DNA of 52,277 nt, taken from the NCBI GenBank assembly GCA_964459675.1, contig CAYWNP010000001.1:1-52277 (forward strand), given 5' to 3'. Position numbers and translations under genes: made by a program. Below the pieces are notes generated by a model. It ran no database searches and had not been told where the DNA came from. It saw only the letters and a program-made list of their open reading frames with translations. This DNA is from CAIZQW01 sp964459675 (GTDB lineage Bacteria > Verrucomicrobiota > Kiritimatiellia > RFP12 > UBA1067). The number at the start of each line of letters is the position of its first letter. The first letter of the stretch is position 1. Below are positions 25,289-32,706 of this stretch, one piece after another.

Positions 25289-26092
25289 ATGATTAGCGAG
25301 CAATTTCTTAACGAGTTGACAGCGGTTTATACGGCGTATGTGCAGAGCTTTCAGGATGAAGCAGGTTCCTTGCCTGCGATGATGCAGTTAAAGGTTGAGC
25401 ATACCCATCGGGTGGTTGAGGACGCCCGGCGCATTATGTCTGGAGAAGGGTGGGGGCTGAAGGATGTTGAGTTGGGGTTGGTTGCCGCCCTGTTGCATGA
25501 CACGGCACGCTATTCTCAATTCAAAGCATACAAGACGTTTAAGGACAGTGACTCTTTCGATCATGCGGCTCGAGCCGTTAAGATTATCCGCGAACAGGGC
25601 TGGTTGCAGGAGCTCACGGAACAAGAGCGGGAGGCCATCCTGATCGCGGTGGCGGTTCACAATAAGCGTGAGATTCCAGAGGCTGTACACGGGATGGCTT
25701 TGCAGATTGCTTGGCTTGTCCGTGATGCAGACAAACTTGATATTCTCCAGTTACTGGAAAAAGCGGTTACTGACGGTTCGCTCGAGCGTAACCCCGAGAT
25801 CGCTTGGGGTCTTCAACTGAAGGGGGCCCCTGATGGGAGGCTGGTGGAGGCTGTCGCGGCAGGACAGACCGTGAGTTATGACTGGATTCACTGCTTTGCC
25901 GATTTTGTCTTGATCCAAGTCGGGTGGTTGAATGGCGGACTCCAGTATCGGAGTTCCGCAAAGCTGGTTCAGGAACGTAAAGCCCTTGAGTTCAGGGAGA
26001 AGTTTCTAAAGGGGCTGACAGATGATCATGCCGGCGTTGAACGGTGCTGTCATGCGGCCCGTACGTGGCTAAAAAACCACGGGTCATATTAG
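25289..26092 (+). CDS. HD-domain phosphohydrolase
   Basis: A 268-residue cytoplasmic protein with the HD metal motifs: His in VEHTHRV, the HD pair in ALLHDTARYSQF, and the distal Asp in RDADKLD. This fits a metal-dependent phosphohydrolase acting on nucleotides or similar esters; the substrate cannot be told. The ATG at 25289 lies 8 bp after the VIT-protein stop. The open frame extends back to 25094, but only within that gene. It may be co-transcribed with uxaC, the exosortase and the VIT protein. Confidence 0.88.
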   Translation: MISEQFLNELTAVYTAYVQSFQDEAGSLPAMMQLKVEHTHRVVEDARRIMSGEGWGLKDVELGLVAALLHDTARYSQFKAYKTFKDSDSFDHAARAVKIIREQGWLQELTEQEREAILIAVAVHNKREIPEAVHGMALQIAWLVRDADKLDILQLLEKAVTDGSLERNPEIAWGLQLKGAPDGRLVEAVAAGQTVSYDWIHCFADFVLIQVGWLNGGLQYRSSAKLVQERKALEFREKFLKGLTDDHAGVERCCHAARTWLKNHGSY

Positions 26093-26105
26093 GACTAGAC
26101 CTACC

Positions 26106-26516
26106 TTATGAATGGGTCGGATGTTTCTTCATGTATTCCGCAAGGGCTCGGTCGTGAGTTTGTATTTGGTCGTTAAACCACTGCAACAGCCACCGATTCA
26201 CCTCTTGTAAAAATGAGGTGACGCCTAAAAATTTACCCTCGATCGTTAGACGCTCAACCGCCTCACGAAATTCGTTATGCTTGCTTCTGTGGACCTCCAG
26301 TGCTGGGTATTTGATAGCCTCCATCAGCATCTCTTCAGAATCAAAGTGTTCCATTGCGTAAACGAAAGCCTTGTTTAATACTTCCTCGATCTTGCTTCTG
26401 TTGATGACTTCATCACGTCCCAGCGCAAAAAGATCATCCAATAAGTTGAGGTACGCCTCATGTTGATTGTCGATGGCGGGAATGCCAAGTCTAAAAAGCT
26501 GGTGGTCAATTTTCAT
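26106..26516 (-). CDS. Bacteriohemerythrin
   Basis: Di-iron oxygen-binding protein of 136 residues, a single-domain hemerythrin, in the cytoplasm. Seen: the N-terminal pattern LGIPAIDNQHEAYLNLLDDL, HFDSEEMLMEA, HRSKHNEF and WFNDQIQTHDRALAEY, which supply the histidine and carboxylate ligands. The ATG at 26516 has an AAAGGA site; the longer frame to 26741 runs through the divergent promoter region. It probably handles O2 in an anaerobe or microaerophile. It is convergent with the HD gene and divergent from the propeller gene. Confidence 0.92.
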   Translation of the reverse strand: MKIDHQLFRLGIPAIDNQHEAYLNLLDDLFALGRDEVINRSKIEEVLNKAFVYAMEHFDSEEMLMEAIKYPALEVHRSKHNEFREAVERLTIEGKFLGVTSFLQEVNRWLLQWFNDQIQTHDRALAEYMKKHPTHS

Positions 26517-26592
26517 AGTCGCGGATCCTTTATCGGGATTAAAATTGATCATGATGTTACGCTTTTTTTGGGCTAAGAGCAAGAGGATACAC

Positions 26593-26621
26593 TTGTAAAG
26601 AAAGGGGAGGTGTGTCATACT
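26593..26621 (+). promoter_or_regulatory. Possible promoter of the secreted propeller gene
   Basis: TTGTAA (26593-26598), a 17-bp spacer and CATACT (26616-26621), 42 bp upstream of the ATG, within the spacer shared with the divergent hemerythrin gene. Both hexamers are imperfect. Confidence 0.4.
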
Positions 26622-26663
26622 AAAAAAGTATTTAACACATGCTTTATCAGGAGTTTTTGCACT

Positions 26664-27629
26664 ATGAAGATATCCCTCGTTTTCTCTATTCTTTTTCTGT
26701 TTGGTGCAGGCGCTGCTTTTTCCGAAGACCCTATTCGACATGTTTTGGTAATGGGGGATGAATCACGGGGCTTTGTGCATTATCTGGATCAGTTTAATAC
26801 CAACAATAACTTTTCAGTGAAGGCGGATCGGCCAGTCTGGGACATGAAACGCATTGCAGAAAACAGGTATCGTTATGTGCACGGAAACAGCTTTACGGTG
26901 ATTGATTTGAAAGAGCGGAAGGGTGTGGAGACCTTCTCGGACACGAAACTGACAGGTTTGACTTCCGTGTGTGATCTGCCGGATGGAGGTTTCCTGGCAG
27001 CGACGAATCAGAGATCTGCGGTTCCTACAAACGCGGCACCTGTTGTCGCAGTTGTTGAAGCGATGAAAAAAAAGAGTGAGGTGTCAGAAAAGAAATGCGT
27101 TGTTGTGTACCAGTACACGGCGGATCGTCAATTGAAGGCTCGCTCGGTTTATGAGTGCCTCAGCAACGTCCGCATGATGACAGTCTTGTCGTCGGGGGAG
27201 CTCTTGCTGGCCCACAATGACGGTGTTGCCCGTTGTACCCTAGCCCCAGAAGGTTCCGAACAAGGGAAGATTGTTCAGAGCTATAAGCTACCGCGGGCAA
27301 AAAATGCCTACAAGGCTATTCTACGTAAGGATGGCGGAATTTGGGTGGGAGGTGGGTATGCCTGTGCGCTTTATGCTTTTTCAGATGAGGGAATCGTACA
27401 AAAAACCTTTGAAGCTCAGCAACCGGCTGGATTGAAGAATCATTTTTATGGTGGTCTTGCGGAGCAGGCCAATGGAAACCTAATGGTTGCCAACTGGGCA
27501 GGCCACGGTGCCAATGATAGTAAAACAGGCTGGCAGGTGATCGAGTTCGATGCTGAGGGTAAGGTGGTCTGGTATCTACATGACCCCGTCGCGTATGGTT
27601 CGATCAGCGGCATTGATATTATTCGCTAG
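26664..27629 (+). CDS. Secreted beta-propeller-like protein, function unknown
   Basis: A 321-residue protein with a signal peptide (MKISLVFSILFLFGAGAAFS) and several propeller-blade-like stretches, including VWDMKRIAENRYRYVHGN, TSVCDLPDGGFLAATN and GGIWVGGGYACALYAF. It resembles secreted WD/NHL-like folds in which blades read out as short beta-strands. No catalytic residues are recognised. The ATG at 26664 follows a CAGGAG site. The next gene (FHA-cyclase) starts 18 bp after its stop, so the two are likely co-transcribed. Confidence 0.7.
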   Translation: MKISLVFSILFLFGAGAAFSEDPIRHVLVMGDESRGFVHYLDQFNTNNNFSVKADRPVWDMKRIAENRYRYVHGNSFTVIDLKERKGVETFSDTKLTGLTSVCDLPDGGFLAATNQRSAVPTNAAPVVAVVEAMKKKSEVSEKKCVVVYQYTADRQLKARSVYECLSNVRMMTVLSSGELLLAHNDGVARCTLAPEGSEQGKIVQSYKLPRAKNAYKAILRKDGGIWVGGGYACALYAFSDEGIVQKTFEAQQPAGLKNHFYGGLAEQANGNLMVANWAGHGANDSKTGWQVIEFDAEGKVVWYLHDPVAYGSISGIDIIR

Positions 27630-27647
27630 TTTCTAGAGGAACAGATC

Positions 27648-28604
27648 ATGGAAGCTAAATTCATTTTTAAACGGGGTGACGAGGAGAAGGAGATCCCCTG
27701 TGCCCCGCTTTTGACGATTGGACGCGTGCCTCCAAACGACATTGTCGTTCACCATCCGAAGGTCTCTCGCAACCATGCGCTTATTCGCATGCTCCAGCCC
27801 GGTGAATATTACGTGATTGACATCGGCAGTACGAATGGCACCCTGGTGAATAACAAGCGCGTCGTGATGCCGACATTGTTGGTGAACGGCGATGTGATTG
27901 CGATCGAGGATGGCACCCTGACCTTCCAAGCGCAGGAGGCTGTTGCCGAGGATGAAGATGGCGATGATGCGACCATGGCACAGATGACCATGGCCTCCTC
28001 CATGGCGGACTTGACCTCGGAGATCACGATCCTGGTATGTGACATCCGTAGCTATACCACTCTAAGCGAGAAGATGCCGACCAAGGATCTGGCGCAGATG
28101 ATGGCCAAGTGGTTTAAGATGGCGACGCAGGTGATTGAAGAGAACGCCGGCACGATTGACAAGTTTATCGGCGATGCGGTCATGGTGCGCTGGACCATCA
28201 ACAACAAAGATGTCAAAGAGAGTGTGATCCACGCACTCAAAGTTGCTAAAGCGCTCAATGACATGAGCGTTCAGATCAACCAACTCTTTGCAGCAACCTT
28301 GCCGCAGCCCTTCCGAGTCGGCGTCGGGATCAATACTGGCGCCGCCGCGCTCGGCAGTTTGGGCGGTGGTGGGTATAGGGAGTACACCGCACTCGGTGAT
28401 TCCGTCAACATGGCCTTTCGCTTTGAGAGCGAAACAAGGAATTTGGGCAAGGATGTGGTGGTGGGTATTGATTCATGCACCCATCTTCCCAAAGAGCTCT
28501 GGGAGAAAGCAATGATCCCTGTGACGGTCAAAGGAAAAACAGAAGCTGTCTCAGTCTGGCCCCTTACCTTTGCTGAAGTAGAGCACGCGGTCGCTGGCCT
28601 TTAA
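27648..28604 (+). CDS. FHA domain-class III adenylate cyclase
   Basis: A 318-residue cytoplasmic signalling protein. An N-terminal FHA domain (about 22-95) shows the phosphothreonine-binding pattern GRVPPNDIVVHH...SRNHALI...IGSTNGTLVNN. A C-terminal class III cyclase catalytic domain (about 122-318) follows. Metal-binding Asp132 (VCDIRSYT) and Asp176 (FIGDAVM), Lys172 (adenine recognition) and the Asn254/Arg258 transition-state pair in GDSVNMAFR are all present. So it should make cAMP, with input through a phosphothreonine partner. There is no signal peptide or membrane segment. It converges with uvrC at an 8-bp gap. Confidence 0.9.
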   Translation: MEAKFIFKRGDEEKEIPCAPLLTIGRVPPNDIVVHHPKVSRNHALIRMLQPGEYYVIDIGSTNGTLVNNKRVVMPTLLVNGDVIAIEDGTLTFQAQEAVAEDEDGDDATMAQMTMASSMADLTSEITILVCDIRSYTTLSEKMPTKDLAQMMAKWFKMATQVIEENAGTIDKFIGDAVMVRWTINNKDVKESVIHALKVAKALNDMSVQINQLFAATLPQPFRVGVGINTGAAALGSLGGGGYREYTALGDSVNMAFRFESETRNLGKDVVVGIDSCTHLPKELWEKAMIPVTVKGKTEAVSVWPLTFAEVEHAVAGL

Positions 28605-28612
28605 TTTCAATT

Positions 28613-30076
28613 TTACATCAATGTTCGAACAATGGCTTCAGCGAGGGAATGATCGATACCGGGAATAGCCTCGATCTCTTCGAGTGTCGCGCGCGAAAGC
28701 CGGTAGATGGATTTGAAATGCCGGAGAAGTGCGGTCTTTTTAGCAGGGCCAATGCCGGGTATGGCATCGAGAGCGGATTCACGGATTGTCCGGTTACGAA
28801 GCCAGCGATGATAGGTCAGCGCAAAACGGTGGGCTTCATCCCTGAGACGCGTTAAGACACGCAGAGCTTGTGAGTCCAGGGGCAGGCGAATGGGTTTGCG
28901 TCCGTCGTCCACGACGACCTCTTCAAATTGCTTGGCAATACCCACACTGGGAATATTTGCCATTCCGATCTCTGCAAGGGCTTCACGCGCAGCGCGCAGT
29001 TGCGTAATGCCGCCGTCAATCAGGATCAAGCCGGGTAGGGGCTTTCCCTCATCCCGTACGCGGGTATAACGCCGCTTCACCACTTCGGCAATGGAACGGG
29101 GATCATCAGCGCCCACGACAGTTTTGATTTTGAAGTGGCGGTAGAAGCGCGGATCTGGAATACCGTTAAGTGCGACGACCATGCTTGCAACGGAATGGGT
29201 CCCGAAAAGATTTGAAATATCAAAGCATTCAATGTGTTTGGGGAGATGGGGCAATCCGATCTGTTCCTTCAGTTCTTGGATGCCTTTACGCGCATCAGCG
29301 AGATGAAGGGCAGGAGCCCTTGTAATAATACCACGGCGCCGTTTCACCATCTCTTCCAATGCCAGCCAAGTGTCACGCAGGATCGCCGCCTTCTCGTAGT
29401 TCTGTTCGTGTGCAGTCGCCTGCATCTGCTCCTTGAGTTCCCGAATGATGCCCATGCGCTCGCCCCGCAGAAATGCGCAAGCCCCGTCAAAACGTACCTG
29501 ATACTCATCCGCTGAGATTCGGTTGACGCAGGGCGCTGAACAGAAGCGGACGATATCGTTGATGCAATGTTTGTAGGTTTCTGCATCTGGATGGATCGGT
29601 GTACATTTCCGCAGGCCAAACCGCTTCTCGGTAAAATCAAGGACGGTCCGGACAACAGAGTCCGAGGGAAAGGGACCGAAATAGAGGGCGTTGTCCTCGC
29701 GGATGATCCGGCAGGTGGTGATGCGGGGGAAGGGTTCATGCGGATCTGCCCGGAGGGACGGGTATTGCTTGTCATCGCGCATGAGGACATTGTAGCGCGG
29801 ACGATAGGTCTTGATGAGATTGCTCTCGGTCAGCAGCGCCTCGGCCTCACCCTTGACTGTGATCACCTCAATGTCCGCAATACTGTTCACCATGCTCCGT
29901 AGCTTTGGGGGTGCCTTGCGAAGGGTGGAGTCCCTGAAGTAACTTGTGACACGCTTGCGCAACGAGACCGCCTTACCCACATAGATGATCGTTCCCTTAC
30001 GGTCACGCATCAGGTAACAACCGGGCTTATCCGGAAGCGAGGCCAATTTTTGTTGTACAAGAGGTGGAGTTGGCAT
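28613..30076 (-). CDS. uvrC: Excinuclease ABC subunit C (short form)
   Basis: Makes the dual incisions in nucleotide-excision repair with UvrA/B. The protein has 487 residues, short for a family of about 600. All parts are visible: GIY-YIG nuclease (about 12-90, GCYLMRDRKGTIIYVGKA), a cysteine-containing central part, a UVR helix pair near 200-235 (AHEQNYEKAAILRD), an RNase H-like nuclease core (IECFDISNLFGTHSVAS... LILIDGG) and a C-terminal HhH pair (LDAIPGIGPAKK). The shortening is in the linkers, so it should be functional. Confidence 0.93.
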   Translation of the reverse strand: MPTPPLVQQKLASLPDKPGCYLMRDRKGTIIYVGKAVSLRKRVTSYFRDSTLRKAPPKLRSMVNSIADIEVITVKGEAEALLTESNLIKTYRPRYNVLMRDDKQYPSLRADPHEPFPRITTCRIIREDNALYFGPFPSDSVVRTVLDFTEKRFGLRKCTPIHPDAETYKHCINDIVRFCSAPCVNRISADEYQVRFDGACAFLRGERMGIIRELKEQMQATAHEQNYEKAAILRDTWLALEEMVKRRRGIITRAPALHLADARKGIQELKEQIGLPHLPKHIECFDISNLFGTHSVASMVVALNGIPDPRFYRHFKIKTVVGADDPRSIAEVVKRRYTRVRDEGKPLPGLILIDGGITQLRAAREALAEIGMANIPSVGIAKQFEEVVVDDGRKPIRLPLDSQALRVLTRLRDEAHRFALTYHRWLRNRTIRESALDAIPGIGPAKKTALLRHFKSIYRLSRATLEEIEAIPGIDHSLAEAIVRTLM

Positions 30077-30187
30077 GGCGTTTAATGCAGTTTATAATAA
30101 CATGAGCTCACCGTTCCTGTCGATGGCCATCTATTATTGAATAGTGTTCAAAAGGTTACGTTATTGACTTCTGTAGACCAACTAGAA

Positions 30188-30489
30188 ACTTTTACGCTAA
30201 GATCGCTATTAGGTGCTTGCACGGAAAGCCCCCGCAAGCGGCTGAATACAGCCGGGGCTTATCTCGTGCAAGCACCTGCGTATCATTGTTTCTCGAATGC
30301 TGGGTGAAGGACGAGCTGTGCCTCCCGTGTATTCACGGGCTTGCGAAGGATGACAAGTATGCGCAGAGCACAAGCGTATACGCGCGGTGCGAACGCTCAC
30401 TTGAAGCCCACCGTTAGGCGGGAGCGATGAGCGCAAGCGAAAGAGCGGCACTACGTCCTTCACCCAATTAGCGATCTTAGCGAAAAAGT
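30188..30489. repeat. 302-bp palindromic element with 21-bp terminal inverted repeats (MITE-like or structured RNA)
   Basis: Termini 30188-30208 and 30469-30489 are inverted repeats with one mismatch (core CGCTAAGATCGCTA). Inside are nested perfect inverted repeats: 30211-30223 with 30265-30277 (13 bp) and 30302-30313 with 30454-30465 (12 bp), plus small hairpins at about 30239-30252 and 30324-30339. The whole could fold into a multi-branched structure. There is no ORF, transposase or clear target-site duplication. It could be a non-autonomous mobile element or a non-coding RNA gene. Confidence 0.65.
30391..30450. repeat. Hairpin repeat word, copy A (inside the 302-bp element)
   Basis: Begins GAACGCTC and ends GAGCGATGAGCG...AGCGA.AGAG.GGCA. 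It shares about 60 bp of similarity with 30744-30799. The middle differs between the copies, as expected for a hairpin loop or degenerate stem. Confidence 0.55.
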
Positions 30490-30594
30490 GTTTTTAGTGT
30501 GAACAGGTTTCAACCATAACAATTTCTGAGTTTTGGCTTTTTACGGCGACAGAAAAGGACTACACTAATCACCTTCAAACAAGGGAGAATTCCG

Positions 30595-30786
30595 ATGCAT
30601 ATGAAATGGTTGCTGGCGTGCTTGATGCTGACATCCGTTTGTAGTGCAAACACAACTATCAACGAATTAAACGAATGGAACGAATTGGAGAGAACATCCG
30701 CCTTCGCCAAGGCGACGGCGAGACAGGTCGAACATTCAACATCGAACGCTCGCTTAAGGCTTGCTTGCAAGAGCGATGAGCGTTAG
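30595..30786 (+). CDS. Short secreted ORF running into repeat DNA, possibly a truncated gene
   Basis: 63 codons. A good ribosome site (GGGAGAA) precedes the ATG, and the first 18 residues (MHMKWLLACLMLTSVCSA) look like a signal peptide. From about codon 40 the frame runs through a repeat that also occurs at 30391-30450, so the C-terminal residues are probably not conserved protein. This looks like the start of a gene whose body was lost or replaced by repeats. It is not recognised in any family. Confidence 0.35.
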   Translation: MHMKWLLACLMLTSVCSANTTINELNEWNELERTSAFAKATARQVEHSTSNARLRLACKSDER

Positions 30787-30799
30787 CGATAGAGTGGCA
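30744..30799. repeat. Hairpin repeat word, copy B (free-standing)
   Basis: Second copy of the repeat at 30391-30450, overlapping the 3' end of the 30595 ORF. It is not flanked by the terminal inverted repeats of the 302-bp element, so the word spreads or persists independently. Confidence 0.55.
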
Positions 30800-30819
30800 A
30801 TAAACGAGGGAGTAACTTT

Positions 30820-30848
30820 TCCCGCAGAGGCGCTGAGGCGCAGAGGAG
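30820..30848. repeat. CTCTGCG-type repeat, half 1 of a distant inverted pair
   Basis: 29 bp that match the reverse complement of 34647-34675 at 27 of 29 positions. The two copies face each other across 3.8 kb containing the Nudix, small membrane protein and ATPase genes. Confidence 0.7.
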
Positions 30849-30938
30849 ATTTTTTTCGTATTTCTCGTTTATTTCGGATGCTAAAAAAAATGAAGGTATA
30901 GACATGGCACTGAGGCAATTAAAGCAGGGAGTCTGTTC

Positions 30939-31487
30939 ATGAGCGATTTAACGGAGAAGAGCACGGATGTGAAGCGTGTCTTTACGGGCCGCGCGCTGAC
31001 GATTGATATGGTGTCGATTGAGATGCCGAACGGACGCAAGTCGACGCGCGAGATTGTGCGTCACCGGGGGGCGGCTGTGATCCTGGGGCAACGTCCGGAT
31101 GGAAAGTTCGTCCTTGTACGTCAATATCGCAAGTCTATCGAGCAGACCTTGCTGGAGATGGTGGCAGGCGGACTTGAAGAGGGTGAGGCGCCGGAGGCGT
31201 GCGCCCGTCGCGAGATGGAGGAGGAGAGCGGGTACCGGGTGCTGGCCATTGAGCCCATTGCTGTGACCGTGCCGTGTCCGGGGTATAGTGAAGAGCGGCA
31301 TTACCACTATTATGCAAAGATCGCGCAAGAACCCATGGAGCAGCGTCCCGATTTTGACGAGAATCTGGAACCCGTCATCATGAGCGCAGAGGAGATCAAT
31401 GCGATGATCGATAACGGCACCCTGATCGATGGCAAAAGTATCACAATCTGGCTCCTCTGGCAGCGGCGGCGGGAGAGGGGTGTGTGA
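30939..31487 (+). CDS. Nudix hydrolase, ADP-ribose pyrophosphatase-like
   Basis: A 182-residue cytoplasmic hydrolase of nucleoside diphosphates linked to X. The Nudix box GX5EX7REUXEEXGU is complete at about 77-99 (GGLEEGEAPEACARREMEEE). The N-terminal beta-strands (REIVRHRGAAVILG) and VRQYR are as in ADP-ribose pyrophosphatases. The ATG lies 8 bp after GGGAGT. It stands alone between repeat-filled spacers, which may mean it arrived or was kept as a single-gene unit. Confidence 0.9.
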   Translation: MSDLTEKSTDVKRVFTGRALTIDMVSIEMPNGRKSTREIVRHRGAAVILGQRPDGKFVLVRQYRKSIEQTLLEMVAGGLEEGEAPEACARREMEEESGYRVLAIEPIAVTVPCPGYSEERHYHYYAKIAQEPMEQRPDFDENLEPVIMSAEEINAMIDNGTLIDGKSITIWLLWQRRRERGV

Positions 31488-31494
31488 AGGACGT

Positions 31495-31604
31495 GTTGAC
31501 GTATTGACCGATTGACAGATTGAGGTTTTAGGACTGATTGACGCTGTGAGACATATTGCGCTGCCTAACTTCAATCCGTCAATCAGTCACTCGGTCAATC
31601 CGTC
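31495..31604. repeat. Inverted repeat of GATTGAC heptads
   Basis: Left arm 31495-31526 and right arm 31568-31604. Each arm contains several 7-bp units close to GATTGAC, and the right arm has about one extra unit. The loop is about 41 bp. It starts 8 bp after the Nudix stop, so it can act as a transcript-end hairpin. Confidence 0.7.
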
Positions 31605-31691
31605 CTCTTGCAGTTGTGAAAGTTGTGACTTAAAATGGATAGATTTGTCCTATGCCCTGATAAGGTCCATATGCCTTCCCAGTTGGCAGTC

Positions 31692-31788
31692 GAGGACTCA
31701 AAGACGAAGAGACCAAGAGACTCAAAGTGTCTTTTCACTCCTTCGGTCTTCCTTTTGAGTCTTTGAGTCTTCACGTCTTGGCGTCCTC
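31692..31788. repeat. Inverted repeat of GACTCAAAG-type words
   Basis: Left arm 31692-31726 and right arm 31754-31788, both 35 nt and mostly complementary, separated by a 27-bp loop. Same architecture as the neighbouring GATTGAC element with a different word. Confidence 0.65.
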
Positions 31789-31850
31789 ATAAAAAACATC
31801 TTCCCGCGTACCAAGTCCCACGTACCAAGTCTATTCGCCAAAAATTCCAC

Positions 31851-31879
31851 TTGTGCTTGATTTCGAACCGTTTTATACT
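31851..31879 (+). promoter_or_regulatory. Probable promoter of the 31920 gene
   Basis: TTGTGC (31851-31856), a 17-bp spacer and TATACT (31874-31879), 40 bp before the ATG. Confidence 0.55.
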
Positions 31880-31919
31880 TGGCGCACATTGCATAAAACG
31901 CTGAACGTTGGAGACTGAG

Positions 31920-32264
31920 ATGACATGGATGAAGACGATAGGAAAATGGATTTCGCTGGTGCTCGTAGGCCTGTCGGTCTCCGTCTTTTCCATGTTCATT
32001 CAGGTCGGCGCCGATGATAGCGCGAGAGAGACCATTGGCATCCGAAAGAAATGGGGTTTCCCCGTTGCCTATCGGACAACCGCACCAGGCTTGGCACGGG
32101 CCGACTACAACGTCATACGTTTTTGGGAAAACACGTTTCTCTGGTTGATCGGTCTAGCGTTCTTTGCTGTCGGGATCAGCCGGATGAAAAGAGGCTCCAA
32201 CCAAGCCTCGCACCCGACTTTGAAACCCGCGCCGGGCGCGGGTTTCTCATCGCGTGAAGGCTGA
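31920..32264 (+). CDS. Small two-helix membrane protein, function unknown
   Basis: A 114-residue protein with transmembrane helices at about 10-30 and 74-91 and an extracytoplasmic loop between them. The last 20 residues (SNQASHPTLKPAPGAGFSSR...) are encoded by an imperfect palindrome (32197-32270) and are probably repeat-derived read-through rather than conserved protein. The start at 31920 has GGAG 7 bp upstream; a TTG at 31908 is in frame. It is followed by a second small membrane-anchored ORF. Not recognised in any family. Confidence 0.55.
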   Translation: MTWMKTIGKWISLVLVGLSVSVFSMFIQVGADDSARETIGIRKKWGFPVAYRTTAPGLARADYNVIRFWENTFLWLIGLAFFAVGISRMKRGSNQASHPTLKPAPGAGFSSREG

Positions 32265-32270
32265 ACGTCA
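32197..32270. repeat. Imperfect palindrome (attC-like or REP-like)
   Basis: A perfect 11-bp stem, 32222-32232 with 32236-32246 (loop CGG), is extended outwards by partly complementary arms (AAGCCTCGCACCCGA against TCGCGTGAAGGCT). The layout is like integron attC sites, but the end boxes (expected RYYYAAC and GTTRRRY) are imperfect and no integrase is present. It overlaps the end of one small ORF and precedes the next. Confidence 0.45.
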
Positions 32271-32277
32271 GTTGAAA

Positions 32278-32706
32278 ATGAAAAGATCACAAAAAATCGC
32301 AATTGCACTACTGATGTTTATCGGATTCGGCACATGGCTCCTCTTGCCAACGAAGCCGATCCAATATATTCAAACAACAACCGGAATATTCTTCCCCAAG
32401 GCGGCTTCTGACATTGACGTCTATGATAATGGCGAGAACTACATCGTCGCCCATCTCATGTTATCCAGAGACTCACTACCAGCATTTATGTCTGCTTACC
32501 CATTTGTTAAACAGGAAATTCGAGACACTACGGTTTTTGGTAGCGAACAACTCAACCCCCAACATCAGCAATTGCCACAGAATGCTGACGTGTACAGCCT
32601 TGAAGGGAGGTCTGCACACAATAGATGGGAAGTAATCCTAGATCGGAACAGTGGCCAGTTGCTAGTTTCGGTTCTATATCCTGACTTTGCCGGAGATGAT
32701 CCATAA
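32278..32706 (+). CDS. Small membrane-anchored protein, function unknown
   Basis: A 142-residue protein with an N-terminal signal anchor (residues about 5-22, KIAIALLMFIGFGTWLLL) and an extracytoplasmic mixed alpha/beta part. Start: the ATG at 32278 gives a clean signal anchor; a GTG at 32254 would add eight residues and would overlap the previous gene. Neither has a good ribosome site. Not recognised in any family. Confidence 0.55.
   Translation: MKRSQKIAIALLMFIGFGTWLLLPTKPIQYIQTTTGIFFPKAASDIDVYDNGENYIVAHLMLSRDSLPAFMSAYPFVKQEIRDTTVFGSEQLNPQHQQLPQNADVYSLEGRSAHNRWEVILDRNSGQLLVSVLYPDFAGDDP

Larger units (their letters stand above)
30077..30938. other. 862-bp repeat-rich spacer between uvrC and the Nudix gene
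   Basis: Contains no convincing full-length gene. It holds a 302-bp element with terminal inverted repeats (30188-30489), a short secreted ORF (30595-30786), a free copy of the hairpin word found inside that element (30744-30799) and a CTCTGCG-type repeat (30820-30848). Confidence 0.8.
31488..31919. other. 432-bp spacer with two long heptad-type inverted repeats
   Basis: No gene. It holds an inverted repeat built on GATTGAC (31495-31604), another built on GACTCAAAG-like words (31692-31788), the direct repeat CGTACCAAGTC twice within 31807-31831, and a promoter at 31851-31879. Confidence 0.75.

Noticed and set aside
30188..30489. Insertion sequence
   Set aside because: Terminal inverted repeats are present but there is no transposase frame and no clear target-site duplication.
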